Shown here: piece by piece, positions 1-11,215 of the stretch | Position numbering within the stretch: the first letter of the stretch is position 1 | Layout of the letters: the number at the start of each line of letters is the position of its first letter | Source of the DNA: Spirodela intermedia | Lineage: Eukaryota > Streptophyta > Magnoliopsida > Alismatales > Araceae | Direction of reading: 5' to 3' | Assembly: GCA_902729315.2 (NCBI GenBank) | Contig: LR746267.1 | Span: 935,001-999,000, forward strand | Length of the DNA: 64,000 bases | Translations under genes and position numbers: made by a program | The notes under the pieces: model-generated | Told to the model about the DNA's origin: nothing | Databases searched by the model: none | What the model saw: the letters and a program-made list of their open reading frames with translations, nothing else

Positions 1-222
1 TCCTCTCCACGTTCTGCCGTCGGGTGAGACAAGCGCGGCGCGGGCGGACGGATGAATGATCGAATACAAAAATCGATACCGTCAACCCCCTTTCGTGCCC
101 TTTATATACCCCTTTCTCAGATCCTGTTATTGGATCCGCGCATTCTCTGCATCTTGAGCCCGGGTCCGCACACCTGCTGCTGTTCTGGGCCTTGATCAGT
201 TCTCCACATCTTCTAACAGTAC
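1..222. other. left edge, no feature recognised
   Basis: I see no gene or repeat here. It lies just outside the left boundary (about 223) of the large duplicated unit A. Confidence 0.4.
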
Positions 223-662
223 GAGCCCCTTAAAGTCCCCTAGATGTTTACGTACGGTGCAAATTTCAGTGTGTCTATAACAAAATTAAAATCCAGTTCA
301 TCATGTTGGAGATACCCCGATTATTACATTTTAATAATCTAGAAAACGATCGTACTAAGCCAGGCTAAAAACTTTCGTTCCACTCGACATCTCAAGTTTT
401 CTCCTTGCGAATAGATAGCGTTGCTGAGGACAAAATACGAGATGTGAATGAGAGCCGGTTTTCAAGTTAACAAAGGCTCAGTCTCCCTGCAGTTGTGAAT
501 AATTTGTCGTCGTGAAACTTGGAACACATAAAAATACAACCAAACCATTACAACATCCAGCTGCCCCACAAATCTGCACACGTCCGGCACACGTCAATAC
601 ACACTTCGTCTCGGTTCATAGTCAAAGCAAATCTTCTACTGTCGGTGTCGGACTTTCAGAGA

Positions 663-914
663 TTAATTGGTGGCTTTTGTGTCCATAAAAACGACGACCT
701 TATGCCGGACATTAAAATCATAAACACTTCTATGCCTCGTTGACGACCAAAGATCGGATGTGAGAGGTGGACGGTTGATGTTGACCCCGAACGCTAATCC
801 TACCATACATGGCTCAGTCTTAAATCCGATTTCCGGAAGGATATTACTGCTCCGGAATGTCCAGAAACGTGCCCTGCATCGTACGAAACGCAGAAAAGCT
901 GGTTTTAGCGTCAT
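663..914 (-). other. unidentified conserved open frame (copy A)
   Basis: A minus-strand open frame of 83 codons. Its central part (residues such as RFWTFRSSNILPEIGFKTE) is almost unchanged in the duplicate at 15041-15295. I recognise no family. The conservation may only reflect recent duplication of the whole unit, so coding status is unproven. Confidence 0.2.
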
Positions 915-1838
915 CAGGGAGACAAGAGACCGCCCAACGGACCTTCAAACGGGACCCATGGTGAATTCTTCTGACTACCGAACCAAGGACATTATATTGG
1001 ATACTCAACTGCGTCAATTGAGGCTCGTGAAAACTTATCAACATGTCTTGAACGAACCAAATGAAACACTTCCAAGGGGCATTACTGTCCTTAATAAAAT
1101 TAAAAAAAAAATAGATATCGTCTATACACCTGCAAAAGCAAACCAAATTATTTATTCATTTAATATTAACGTTCAAGAGGAGTCAGGAATCTTACCATGT
1201 CTAGACTCCTGAAAGTGGAAATCATTCTTCCACAGTGGTCTCACCCGTACCCACCAGCCTACCATCCATTTTCCATTCCTCCCCCTACAGACTCATGATG
1301 GTCGATTTTAATACGACTCCCCCCAGCAGAATGCAAAATTGTCATCTTTCAAGCCTTTCAGTAGAACACCTGATAAATATCCGTTTCTAGGTCGATTGCC
1401 ATTGATATAGTTTAATCTCGATTCTTAGTCTCACCAAACACTGTCACCATGATGAGCTAAGGGGCCCGATGATGGGCATCTGCCAAAATTAAAGTTACAG
1501 GGGAAACCAAACCATTGTGTTTTTACAGAACAGAAGCATACTACCCGTGGAATAAGGTACAATCAAAACGTGTTTTTCCAAGAGTTCTCGTATAAAGAAT
1601 CGGCAGATGTAATGCGGAGTTATTTGGATTGAACCACGTATAAAAGAGCACACTATGAAACCGATTCAAATTTCAATAGAGAAAACTGTTGAAAGCAAAA
1701 GAACAATCACAAACAGAAAACATTTTAATGAAAGTTATAGGAAGTCCCATAAGATGTGTAAATAATATGAGAACGAACACAATAATGGGAGGGCATTGCA
1801 TGAACATTCTAATGCACACAAAGGTATCAAAATTCATT

Positions 1839-2055
1839 TCACAGACTTAAATCCCTTGTTGAGCCGAATTCTTTGAAAAATATTGAATGCACCATATTCA
1901 CCATAGGATCACTTTCTAGTGGATAAGCAGCAAAATATTCAATATATGTAATTGGGTTGGTAGGTACCATACCACTGATGAGATTCAAAATCAATGGTAG
2001 ATTAGTGCAATTCATGAGTTCTAACAACCACAGTTGTTAACTTCCAACCCATCAT
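1839..2055 (-). pseudogene. relic of unidentified coding segment (copy A)
   Basis: The minus strand carries the same coding-like text as the open copy at 10994-11206: an MMGWK start, then MVPTNP, FAAYPL, DPMV, HSIFF and EFGST, and a stop at the same place. In this copy the frame is broken by an in-frame stop after the MMGWK segment and by a shift before MVPTNP. I do not recognise the family. Confidence 0.45.
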
Positions 2056-3542
2056 TGGGAACGTCACGACTCGCTTTTTTCCTCTCTACAATTAGTACAT
2101 GACATACCCATTTCAAAGCCGCCTTTTTAGACAGAAGTTTAAGGAAAAGCACAAAATGTCTTTGACAACACGGACAATCGTTAAACTACAACTATTTCAG
2201 TTATCGGCATTTGGTAACTTTCTTCATGGTAATAAACTTCGGAAATCGAGATGAACCTATGGAATAATTATGGAATTAATTATTCACATTAATGTACACC
2301 GTCAACGTTGGCTTTCACAGATCACCGAGGGTCGACTGGATCTGTCTTTTCCTTATTTATTCCGGCATATCCTTGACATCAGATACAATATATAAATTTT
2401 AGTCACTGTTAAGGTTGAAGAACTGCAAAAGTGCAGCTCTTAAGATATCGCGGCATGTGCAGAGTTGACCAACGCTGTAACGAACTTGAAACTTCCGTCT
2501 GTGGGGGCAACTCTTTTCTCTTGTGGTCTTTTCCTGTGTTACAACTTTTTTCTCTCTCGCATGCCGTGGTGTGACCTTATATATCTGTATTTTACTCTAC
2601 TTCTTGTTTATCGTTGATCTATTTAGTGTATCTGGTGCGGAGATACAGGCCCAACACCCTGCATCACAATGGAAGTAACAACATCGCTTTCGTTGTATCT
2701 GTCCCGGTGGAATTTCGAACCAGAAAATGGAAACGCATCTACTGTTTTCTTCCAACCAGAAATTACAACTAAATGCCATGTGGCAGTTAAGTTGACGAAA
2801 CCTCCATCCCTATTTAGCCTTGTACGTATTACGATGTAGCCGTAATTTGTCAACTGGCAGCTCTGAACATATGACGGACGGAAGTAGAAAATCGTGCGTA
2901 TCGTGTTCTCTTCACAAGTCTATAGCTAAGCGTCTCCACCTGCCCAGAAATCAACAAGGTTCAGAGTGCCAAAGAATTAATAGGCGGGGCTTTCTGCCCT
3001 TCAAACCGGCAACCAGACGCCAGACGTAGAAAATCCTCCAAATCTGAATACCTCATGAATGAAAGAAGACGGACGTTCGATCTGGACAACAGATGCAGAC
3101 CCGCACACCAAATTGACCGTTTAAATTCCATCTTAAATTATACTTTCTGCCACACCGCGATCTCAGGTTAAAGTCCTTGCATTGTACGACTGTTCGACGC
3201 CAAACAACGCCTAGCTAAATGACTGAGATTTCTTTGTGGATTGTCAAACTTCTGTTAAAGGCAAACTTTCACCCGTTAAGTTCAAAACTTCGTTACGAAT
3301 TGCTGACCCGAGACAAGCTGGCGATGAAACCAATGCTAGTTGCAGTGGGATTCGGTTGCAAGTCACAATCCCATTAACAGTGCACGGTGAATAAATGTCG
3401 CGACTACAGGTCATCAGAAACAAGTCTCTTTCAAACGACCATTCCCAGTAGGATTCGTGTCAAACCAAGTGTTTAATTCCAAGTTTAACCTTCACAAAGG
3501 GGGACTTCAGCACACCGCATTCAGGACTTCCCTTCCCCTCTC

Positions 3543-3548
3543 TATAAA
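3543..3548 (+). promoter_or_regulatory. TATA box of HyPRP A
   Basis: TATAAA lies 46 bp before the ATG at 3594. The identical context (ctctataaagccca) stands before the unit B gene at 17740. Confidence 0.7.
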
Positions 3549-3593
3549 GCCCAGCACAACACCGCCTCTGAATCACCCAACAACAAGGTCATC

Positions 3594-4265
3594 ATGGCTG
3601 CCAAGATGACAACAAGGTGAACCTTCTATTCGTCAACTTGGCTTCTTGCCAATCCGAAGGACCCCTATCTCCTCCTCCACCAACTGACAGCCCCTCCCCT
3701 CCGGTCGTCGCTCCGTCCTCACCTCCACCTGCTACGCCCGCCTATCGAATCTCCACCTTCAACTCCCGTAGCCCCATCCTTGCCGCCGTCATCCTTACCC
3801 CCGGTTGTACCTCCGTCCGCTACCCCAGTGGTACCTCCGTCCACACCCCCAGTGGTTCCTCCGTCCACTCCCCCAGTCGTACCTCCTTCCACCCCCCCAG
3901 TGGTTCCTCCGTCCACTTCCCCAGTCGTATCTCCGACCTCACCTCCATCCTCCCCACCACCACCACCATCATCACCCCCACCGCCACCGCCTCGTCCCAT
4001 CCTTGGTCTGAGATGCCTTTTTGATGCCATCGGATTAAGAATCTGTGCTCCGGTGCTCTCCGCTCTCCGTCTAACTCGTAACCGCACCCCTAGAGGGGCT
4101 TGTTGCCGGCTAATCGCTAGACTCTCCGACCAACAAGCCACAGCGTGCCTCTGCGCCGCCGCCAGGAGCAGGTTCCTCGGCCTTAATCTGCGGATTCCCG
4201 AGGACGTCGCGTTGCTGCTGAATTTCTGCGGCAGGGCGGTGCCGTCTGGGCTGACGTGCTCTTAA
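3594..4265 (+). pseudogene. hybrid proline-rich protein (HyPRP), unit A, broken
   Basis: HyPRPs are secreted cell-wall proteins with a signal peptide, a proline-rich domain and a C-terminal eight-cysteine motif (8CM). The ATG at 3594 opens MAAKMTTR and hits a TGA at 3618-3620. Compared with the unit B copy, the signal-peptide core is replaced by a short stretch repeating the upstream tract caacaaggt, a net loss of about 19 nt. A later 1-nt insertion near 3740 (acgcccgcc against acgtcgcc) shifts the frame back. The proline-rich repeats (PPSTPPVV type) and a complete 8CM follow in the original frame: C, C, CC, CLC, C, C, ending LTCS at 4265. The 8CM itself is undamaged. No alternative start that keeps a signal peptide is visible. 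A sequencing error could explain the 1-nt shift but not the larger lesion. Confidence 0.85.
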
Positions 4266-5705
4266 AACTCTTCTTCCGAGGAGACGGTATATCATTTAAC
4301 TCGTACGCATATGAGCACGAACTCCGCCGTTGCCGTTGTCCGTGAACCCAAGGCCACGTTACCTCCCATCCTAGACGTCGCTCTGATCCTTTTGACTTCT
4401 ACTCCGACGATATTGCGTTTTCGAACTTAAACATTAAACAATTTGTCATCCGTGTTTACGATGCAGCGTGTATTGTTTCCTTAGAGATATCCAAATAAAA
4501 TGAAAGTCGGGATAATCTTCTTTTTCTGCTGCACGGAACGTCTCAGTGTGATTCGATACTGTCGACACGAAATACAGGATATACCATCATACAACGAACT
4601 ACTAAATGTACAGGAATGTACTAGTTCTAATAACAACACCATATTCTTCCATCAGTCTCGGACAAGAACGAATATAGTGCGTTACTTCTTCAGTCATGTG
4701 ACCTATGAATGACTTGCATTGTACTATTTTGTCTTCTGTTGACCGAGATCTCCTAATGAAGACAACTGTGAACTCAAAAGATCCAGTTTTCGTGAGTTAC
4801 ACTGCAGAACAGACCAGCCTGGAATAGTCACAGATTAGATGAACAAATGGAAGAAGGGAAATGTGCTTAGGTGGAAAAATGTTGGCAATTGGGTCATATT
4901 TACTGATTTCCTGCTGCATAAACTTGTGTAATCAACCACCACAGACGCGAGCGATGCAGCTTAAATTCACGGCCATTAGTTGAGGTAGTAGAGCGAATTC
5001 CCTCTTGGATCGTAAGTGCTATGATTTACGTGTGTCGAGGACAACCATAACAGATCAAGGATATTGTAGATATTTCCCTGATTACGAAAATGCACAAATG
5101 TGCCCCTAAGTATGTCTAGGATAATCTAACGGAATAAAGTAATTTGGGTATTAAATTTGATTAGTATTTACAACATAGTAGAGTGGAATATTCCTGCCAT
5201 TTATCTGGATTTGTTTCAGGTTAATGAGGATAAATATTTTTATTATCGGTCGAGAATTTAAAGAGTATTATTAGATCAGACTAATAAGCTTGACTCTGAA
5301 GAGCTTATTCAATCTGTTAGTGAGCTAAAATTTCAGTTGAAGATGATAACTAAATCCAATGCAAGTTATATTTAAGGCTAGCTAACCAGATATGTTTCGA
5401 ATTTTGTTCAGGCCCAATGTGGGATCTGTGTAAAGTAGGATAACGGACCGATCCGTTACACAGCATGAATCAAAAGTTCTCGGATGGTCGGCCATATGGG
5501 TAAAGGGATCTACCTGTTGTACTACCCTGGATCTGAAACATAAACAAAACAGACCATTGGCCGTTCGTTTCAATACGGTCTATTTCTCTGCCCTATAAGT
5601 GGCAAAAATATAAATACGAGCATCTCGGCCTAAAATCATAATCATTTTTTGTTTTTCATTAAGCGATTCCTGATCGTGAAAAAAGGGGGAAATCAGGAAA
5701 AACAT
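4266..5705 (+). repeat. downstream arm of HyPRP unit A
   Basis: Non-coding sequence collinear with 32810-34400 (unit B) and 39619-41045 (unit C). Shared landmarks include the 3' flank after the stop, a tract near 4500 (tgaaagtcgggataatc), a block near 5400-5530 with gaccgatccgttac, and the tract gtgaaaaaagggggaa near 5680. Homology stops near 5705. I see no gene in it. Confidence 0.8.
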
Positions 5706-6055
5706 GTTTTATCTGAGCTCTCAAGGTCCGCAGGGATCAGAATATGGACTGGAAAACCTGATTCTTCGCCCGCAGCATCACGAGCTTAGTAACAACGCCG
5801 AAGGGCTGCACCGCAAAAGGGAGTAACAAAATATGATAGCGTTTTTAATCGTTGAACGAGTAAAAGAAATAACGATGGAAAATAAAATGCTACCGCGGAG
5901 ATCTCAGGCCCCTCATTACGAAGATGAATAACTTTCGACGGTTCTAACATCTTCAGAAATCCTTCGTCAAAACTGCAAACCGAATAACAAAAATCAGTTA
6001 CAGTGTGTAACGTGGCCATAATCGAATACGGAAATGAGGAAGAACAAAGTGATTC
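5706..6055. other. spacer, no feature recognised
   Basis: Nothing recognisable lies between the end of the unit A downstream homology and the germin-like fragment. Confidence 0.35.
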
Positions 6056-6419
6056 CGACGACGTAGAGCCTTGCCCTGGAGGAGTGTGAGCACCTCCGTG
6101 GCCCTCGGGTGGGTGTGGGGAGGGTTGAGCCCACGGCGGGCAAAGTCTACGCGGACGAGCGAGATGCCGAGGGTGTTAAGCCCGAAGAGGTCGTTGACGT
6201 TGACGGGGGTGACCTTGGATCCGAGAGCGTTCTTCGTGTCGCCGGGCTTGTCGAGTCCAGAGAAGAAGTCGTCGGCCTTGACATGGGCCGGGTTCTTGCA
6301 GACGACACCATTTACGAACACTGCAACAAACACAGTAAATGAGAAGAACACAGTAAGCAGAAATCAGCACGTCGATCGTGAGGACTACATTCCCTTGGTG
6401 GCATTGTCTGCAACACAGA
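6056..6419 (-). pseudogene. germin-like protein fragment
   Basis: This fragment is nearly identical to part of the intact germin-like gene at 28349-29078: the end of exon 1, the whole small intron and the first half of exon 2, including the metal-site box [11 protein letters not shown]. It has three lesions. The intron donor GTATGT reads GAATGT. One extra base near 6073 shifts the frame just after TLLQG. The rest of exon 2 (box [13 protein letters not shown]) and the signal peptide are missing. Homology ends abruptly at about 6056 and 6419. It is a truncated, non-functional copy. Confidence 0.9.
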
Positions 6420-6719
6420 CGCGGACAGCGTCGGACACGGACAGAGGCATCGTACGGTAGCACGTGCTGGATCGTTTCCCAAGCAGTGGGAGCTCATTGA
6501 TGTCTCTCGTGGCGTGGGAGCATGATGCGGCAGCAGTCAGGAGACGTGCACGAAGATGTTCGCGGGCGCAGGACTACGCACAGGAAGGGCGCGACGTGGA
6601 ACTGACTGGGCGACGTTATATAAGCTAGTATTCGGGGGTGCTTCGCGCGCAGGACTACGCATAGGAAAGGGATTCGTGGTGCTGTTTTTTTCTTTCCAAA
6701 TGGGAGATTGTTGTATCAT

Positions 6720-6958
6720 GAGGAAAGAAAAATAGGAAGAGGTCTCCACTATTAACGACCAGAACATCTCTGATACCATGTAGAGAAATGAGAAGTAGAG
6801 AGAAGTCTAGGCAGAAGAGAAGGAAAGAAGAGAGGAAGGAATCTCTCGTATGTATTCCTCACACCCCAAATGCTTACAGGGGTCCATATATATATCATAC
6901 AAGGTGTAACCATTGTAATATCTAATATAGGTAAGAGCTTTATTTAGTTACTAATTCA
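6720..6958 (-). mobile_element. copia LTR end, primer-binding site and leader (inverted)
   Basis: Read on the minus strand, an LTR fragment (6958 to 6779) ending ..CTCTACA is followed directly by TGGTATCAGAGATG, the typical initiator-Met-tRNA primer-binding site of plant copia elements, and then by an open leader beginning within it. The LTR part is the reverse complement of about 8036-8189, so it is an inverted copy of the LTR lying 1.1 kb to the right. Homology to that LTR fades near 6958. Confidence 0.75.
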
Positions 6959-7159
6959 ATTATTACTTCTCTAAGCTCTGTGTTTTCTATGTGTGATTTA
7001 GGACCTACACCATTTCTTAGGAACAGAATTAATACACACTTCAGCAGGTTGCTTTCTCTCTCGATCTAAATATAGTGCTACTACCTTAAAAAAATATAAC
7101 ATGGAAAATTGTAAATCTCTCTCCAACTCTTGTACTGTTTCGTCTACTAATTCTATCAC

Positions 7160-7858
7160 CAATCGAACTCATTGATCCTGTAATCTATCGAAGTGCAGTT
7201 GGAGCACCTCAATATCTTACGATCACAAGACCAAATATATCATTTGCTGTCAATCGAGCATGCCAATCTATGCATAATCCCTCAATTAATGATTGGGCTC
7301 GGGTCAAACCTCTTTTTCGTTACCTCAAGGGAACAATATTTGATAGCCTTTATTTTCATAAATCTGCGGATATATCGCTTTCTTTTTTTAGTGACGCAGA
7401 TTAGGTTGGATTTGAAATTGATAGAAGATCTACTAGAGGATACCTCGTTTATTTAGGCAAAAATCTGATTTCTTGGAATTTTCAGAAGCAACTTATTGTC
7501 GCTCGTTGAAGTACTGAAGCAAAATATATAGCTGTAGCTAATGTCACAGCCGAATTAATAGAGATTCAATTTCGACTTCATGAGTTATGCATCCATATCA
7601 CGGTTACTCCGTTTCTGTGGTGCAATAACATTGGAGCTACTTTCCTGGCTGTCAATCCTGTCTTCCATGCGTGTACGAAGCATATCAAAATTGACTACCA
7701 CTTCGTGCGTGAGCAAGCCAACTCCAAGCAAGTCAAAATCGGCTTTCTCTCCACCAAAGATCAAGTAGCCGACATCCTTACCAAGCCGCTGCCAAAGCAT
7801 CGTTTTCTTTAACTAAAGTTCAAGCTAAATGTCTTACCAGCCATCAGCTTGCGGGAGA
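7160..7858 (+). pseudogene. copia RT C-terminus and RNase H, decayed
   Basis: A plus-strand frame reads the classic copia C-terminal text: YRSAVGAPQYLTITRPNISF, then FRYLKGT, STRGYLVYLG (usually STSGY), ISW, STEAKYIAVA, HIKIDYHFVRE and VADILTKPLP. In-frame stops follow SDAD and VAR. A purine-rich tract (gcttgcgggagag) just before 7859 is the polypurine tract. Only the 3' end of an element remains; gag, protease and integrase are absent. Confidence 0.85.
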
Positions 7859-8189
7859 GTATTAACAGCCAGAACATCTCTAGACCAGATCACCCAACGA
7901 GTCAAGACAACAATCTTGAACCGGAGGTTACAGCGACTTAAAAGAGGAAACCGTGAACCGTCGTAACCACCGATTTACGGGAACGAACATTAGTGAGACA
8001 CAAGGCCAGTGGTTACGTGTTTTAAAAATATAACTAAATAAAACTCTTACCTATATTAGATATTACAACGGTAACACATTGTATGATATATATATGGACC
8101 CTTGTAAGCATTTGAGGTGCGAGGAATACATACGAGAGATTCCTTCCTCTCTTCTGCCAAAACTTCTCTCTACTTCTCATTTCTCTACA
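7859..8189 (+). mobile_element. copia 3' LTR
   Basis: It begins just after the polypurine tract with TATTAAC (probably decayed from TGTTAAC) and ends TCTACA. It holds a TATA-like tract (gatatatatatgg) near 8084. Part of it is repeated inverted at 6779-6958 next to a primer-binding site, which fixes the right end. Confidence 0.7.
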
Positions 8190-8698
8190 TCCACAGTGGG
8201 AACACCCTCCAGTCTATGGGCCCAACTCACCGGGTCCAATGAGCTCCTCGATAGGGTGTTCTCTATGAGAGGAAAGAATGTAGAAATACACTCCGCCTCA
8301 GAGATTTTCTTTTCTGAGTGTTTGCCCGTGGAGTCCCCGCTCAGATCCCAACACCTTTGTGGTAGGGGTACCGAAACTTAGTCTCCTCTAATCTCAAGCT
8401 TGCAGAACCCGGCATTATAAATGAGTTCTGGATTTATTGGTACCAGTTTCACGTGATTGTTTTGGCTTCCATACTGCAATCAGTGTGCCCGAAAGATGGC
8501 TCTCACGTGTTGTGGAGTAACCAAACACAAACAGTTTATTGCTGTAATTCGGAAACCAAATGAAGGTAGCACGATAAAACACAAGGATGTTAACCAGAAA
8601 ATGCTGGCAGTTGCTCACAGCAGCGTCTAGGAGCACAGATAAGGCGGCGTGGGAATCACTGAACACTGGAGTCTATTCATCTGTACGAATCAAAAGTT

Positions 8699-9415
8699 TT
8701 AAGGGCAGGACAACCCAGCAGGCACCGGCCTGCCGCAGAAATTCAGGAGCAACGCGACGTCCTCGGGAATCTGCAGATTAAGTCCGAGGAAACTGTTGCT
8801 GGCGGCGAAGCAGAGGCACACTGCGGCCTGTTCGTTGGAGAGCCTATCGATGAGCGCGCAACAAGCTCCTCTAGGGGGGCGGATACGAGTTACCCGGAGA
8901 GCGAAGAGCACCGGAGCGCAGATTCTTAGCCCGACGGCATCGATAAGGCATCTCACACCCACGATGGGACGAGGCGGCGGCGGCGGTGGGGGCGGTGGTG
9001 GTGGTGGTGGCGGGGAGGATGGAGGTGGGGACGGCGGAACAACTGGGGGCGAGGACGGAGGTACTGCCGGGGACGTGGACGGAGGTACGACTGGTGGAGT
9101 GGACGGAGGAACGACTGGGAGCGTGGACGGAGATACGACTGGGGGTGCGGACGGAGGTACTACTGGAGGTGCGGACGGAGGTTCAACCGGAGGTGAGGAG
9201 GGGGGTGGTGGTAAGGACAACGGCGGCGGGGAAGGTGGAGATTCGATAGGCGGCGTAGCAGGTGGAGGTGAAGACGGAGCGACGACTGGAGGGGAGGGGT
9301 TTTCTGTTGGTGGAGGAGGAGATACGGGTCCTTCAACTTGGGAAGAAGCCAAGGCGGCGAATAGAAGGTTCACGAGCAGGAAAAAGGCCGTCGTGGCCGT
9401 CGTCTTGGTAGCCAT
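8699..9415 (-). CDS. hybrid proline-rich protein (HyPRP), intact
   Basis: Single-exon gene of 238 aa. Residues 1-25 form a signal peptide (MATKTTATTAFFLLVNLLF..ASSQ). Residues 26-153 are a proline-rich domain with degenerate octets of the PPSTPPVV type and a run of about 14 prolines before RPIVG. Residues 154-238 are an eight-cysteine motif with cysteines at about 156, 166, 185-186, 200, 202, 227 and 237 (C, C, CC, CLC, C, C). The family is secreted to the cell wall, where the 8CM (a lipid-transfer-protein-like fold) and the proline-rich part are thought to interact with wall or membrane components. The start is fixed by the signal peptide and a TATA box 47 bp upstream. The gene lies within the inverted copy of the HyPRP unit. 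A second copy at 20229-20945 differs at only six residues, all in the proline-rich domain. Confidence 0.93.
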   Translation of the reverse strand: MATKTTATTAFFLLVNLLFAALASSQVEGPVSPPPPTENPSPPVVAPSSPPPATPPIESPPSPPPLSLPPPPSSPPVEPPSAPPVVPPSAPPVVSPSTLPVVPPSTPPVVPPSTSPAVPPSSPPVVPPSPPPSSPPPPPPPPPPPPPPRPIVGVRCLIDAVGLRICAPVLFALRVTRIRPPRGACCALIDRLSNEQAAVCLCFAASNSFLGLNLQIPEDVALLLNFCGRPVPAGLSCP

Positions 9416-9461
9416 GACGAGCCTGAGGTTGGGTGATTCAGAGGCGATGTTCGGCTAGGGT

Positions 9462-9467
9462 TTTATA
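9462..9467 (-). promoter_or_regulatory. TATA box of the inverted HyPRP
   Basis: Minus-strand TATAAA in CTCTATAAAACCC, 47 bp before the ATG at 9415. The context matches the TATA regions of the other HyPRP copies. Confidence 0.7.
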
Positions 9468-9479
9468 GAGATGGGAAGG

Positions 9480-11215
9480 AAGCCTTGAATGCGGGCTGCT
9501 GAAGTCCGCCTTCGTGAATGTTGAACTTGCAATTCAATTAAACACTTGGTTTGGCACGATCGTTACATGAGATGGTCGTATGGAAGAGCGTTGTATCTAC
9601 TGGCCTGTAGTTGCCATATTTATTCGGCGTGCGCTGTTAGTAGGATTATGACTTGCAACCGAACCGAACAGAGGGCCCCCCCACTACAATCAGCATTGGT
9701 TTCATCGTAAGCTTATGCGGGGTCAACAATTAAGACCATCAGAGAGACTTTGTCATGAAGTTCAGAAAATTAACGGGCTAAGGTTGGCCTTAACCAGTAG
9801 TTTGGGAATCAACGATGGAATAATTGAGCCATTCGGCGGGGCGATGTTTGGTGTCCAACACTCCTACATCGTACGGACATTCGCTTGACACACTGCGGTT
9901 GGCGAAGAAGACTAATTTAAGGCGAACGTTAAATGCTCAATTTGATGTGCCGGGCCTACATCTATTTTCCAGCAAGAACGTCCTCTTTCATTGACGAGGT
10001 ACTGAGATTTGACAGATTTTCAACGTCTGGCGTGTGTTTGCCGCTTAAACGGCTGAAAAGCCCGCCTATTAATTCTTCGGCACTCCGAACTTGAACGATA
10101 TGTGCTGATGGAGACGCTTAGTTATAGACTTGTGGGGCCAACATGATACGCATGATTTCGTTCTGCCGTCATGCGTTCAAAGCTGTAAGTTCATAAATTA
10201 AGGCTATCGCAATAAGTATAGGGCAACATAGAGGATGGGGATGGAGAGTTAGCCAACTTAGCTGCCACATCTCAGTAAGTCACAATTTCTGGTTGGAAAA
10301 AGGCCATATATGTGCTTCCATTTTCTGGTTGGAAAATTCGACGAGTACAAATACAACGAAAATGCTGGTGTTACTTCCATTGTGATGCAGGACGTTGATA
10401 CCACTTGGACATTTATACATTAAATGCATAAACGATAAACGAGAAGCGGGATAAAATACGGAAGAAAAGATCACACCACAGCATGTGAGAAAGAAAAAAA
10501 AAATGCAACACAGGAAAAGACCACACGAGAGGAGGGTGCCCCACAGATGTAAGCTGCAAGCTCATTACACTGTAGGTTAATCTCTTTCATCAGGGCATGC
10601 AATGATGCCTTAATAGCTGCATTTTCAAGGTGTTCACCCTTATTAGTGATCAGAGTTTATACACTCTATCGAGTTACAAGGATATGATCGAATAAATAAG
10701 GAAAAGGCCAACCCAGTCCACCCTTGGTGATCTCTGTAAGGCAAATGTTGACTTCATAGATTAATATCAAGAATTTAATGCATAATTATAGAACAGGCTC
10801 ATCTCCATTTCCGAACTATATTAGGATGAGGAAAGTTTCCAAACGTTTTTTATTTAAATAGTTGTGACTGTACGTTTGTCTGTGTTGTCAAAGACATCTT
10901 GTACTTTGCCTTAAACTTCTGCTTAATGGGGTGGCTTTAAAGGTATGTGTGTATTACTAGTAGAGAGGTAAAAAGCCAGTCGTGACATTCACAATGATGG
11001 GTTGGAAGTTCATAACAGTGTTGGCTAGAACTCACGGTTCAGGCTACACACTTTATTTGTATAATGCCAGTGGTATGGTACCTACCAACCCAATTTTCAA
11101 CGTTGACTCTTTTGCTGCTTATCCACTGGCAATGGATCCTATGGTAACTATGCTGCATTCAATATTTTTCCGAGAATTTGGCTCAACTGGGGATTTAGCT
11201 CTGTGATAAGAATTT
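9480..11215 (-). repeat. upstream arm of the HyPRP unit, inverted
   Basis: The minus strand here matches the plus strand of about 1839-3542 and 16096-17739. For example, 10290-10390 is the inverse of 16900-17020, and 11070-11206 is the inverse of 1839-1985. The inverted HyPRP therefore carries its own 5' flank with it. Divergence is greater than between the A and B arms. Confidence 0.8.
10994..11206 (+). other. unidentified coding-like segment, open copy
   Basis: 70 codons open from MMGWK to the stop, containing ARTHGSGY, SGMVPTNP, FAAYPLAMDPMV, HSIFF and REFGSTGDLAL. Two paralogous copies (1839-2055 and 16096-16306) keep the same words and the same stop position but have broken frames. The copies share protein-like text more clearly than the flanks do, which suggests a relic of a real terminal exon. 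I do not recognise the family, and no upstream exon could be confirmed. Confidence 0.35.

Larger units (their letters stand above)
223..3542 (+). repeat. upstream arm of duplicated HyPRP unit A
   Basis: This non-genic stretch is collinear with 14641-17739. Both begin near a shared tract (ttaaagtcccctagatgttt or close variant) and both end at the TATA box of a HyPRP gene. They differ by point changes and small indels. The part from about 1839 to 3542 also occurs inverted at 9480-11215. It is best read as the ancestral 5' flank of the HyPRP gene carried along by segmental duplication. It contains an unidentified minus-strand open frame (663-914) and a relic coding segment (1839-2055). Confidence 0.85.
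8300..9743. repeat. HyPRP duplication block, copy 1
   Basis: Nearly identical to 19830-21272, including the HyPRP gene, about 400 bp of 3' flank and about 330 bp of 5' flank. The left limit is sharp at gagattttctttt, where copy 2 joins copia RT sequence. The right limit is sharp after accatcaga. Confidence 0.95.

Noticed and set aside
8796-9458. Plus-strand glycine-rich open frame opposite the HyPRP
   Set aside because: It is the antisense shadow of the proline-rich domain (CC-rich codons read as GG). The minus strand has signal peptide, 8CM and TATA box. The same applies to 20326-20988.
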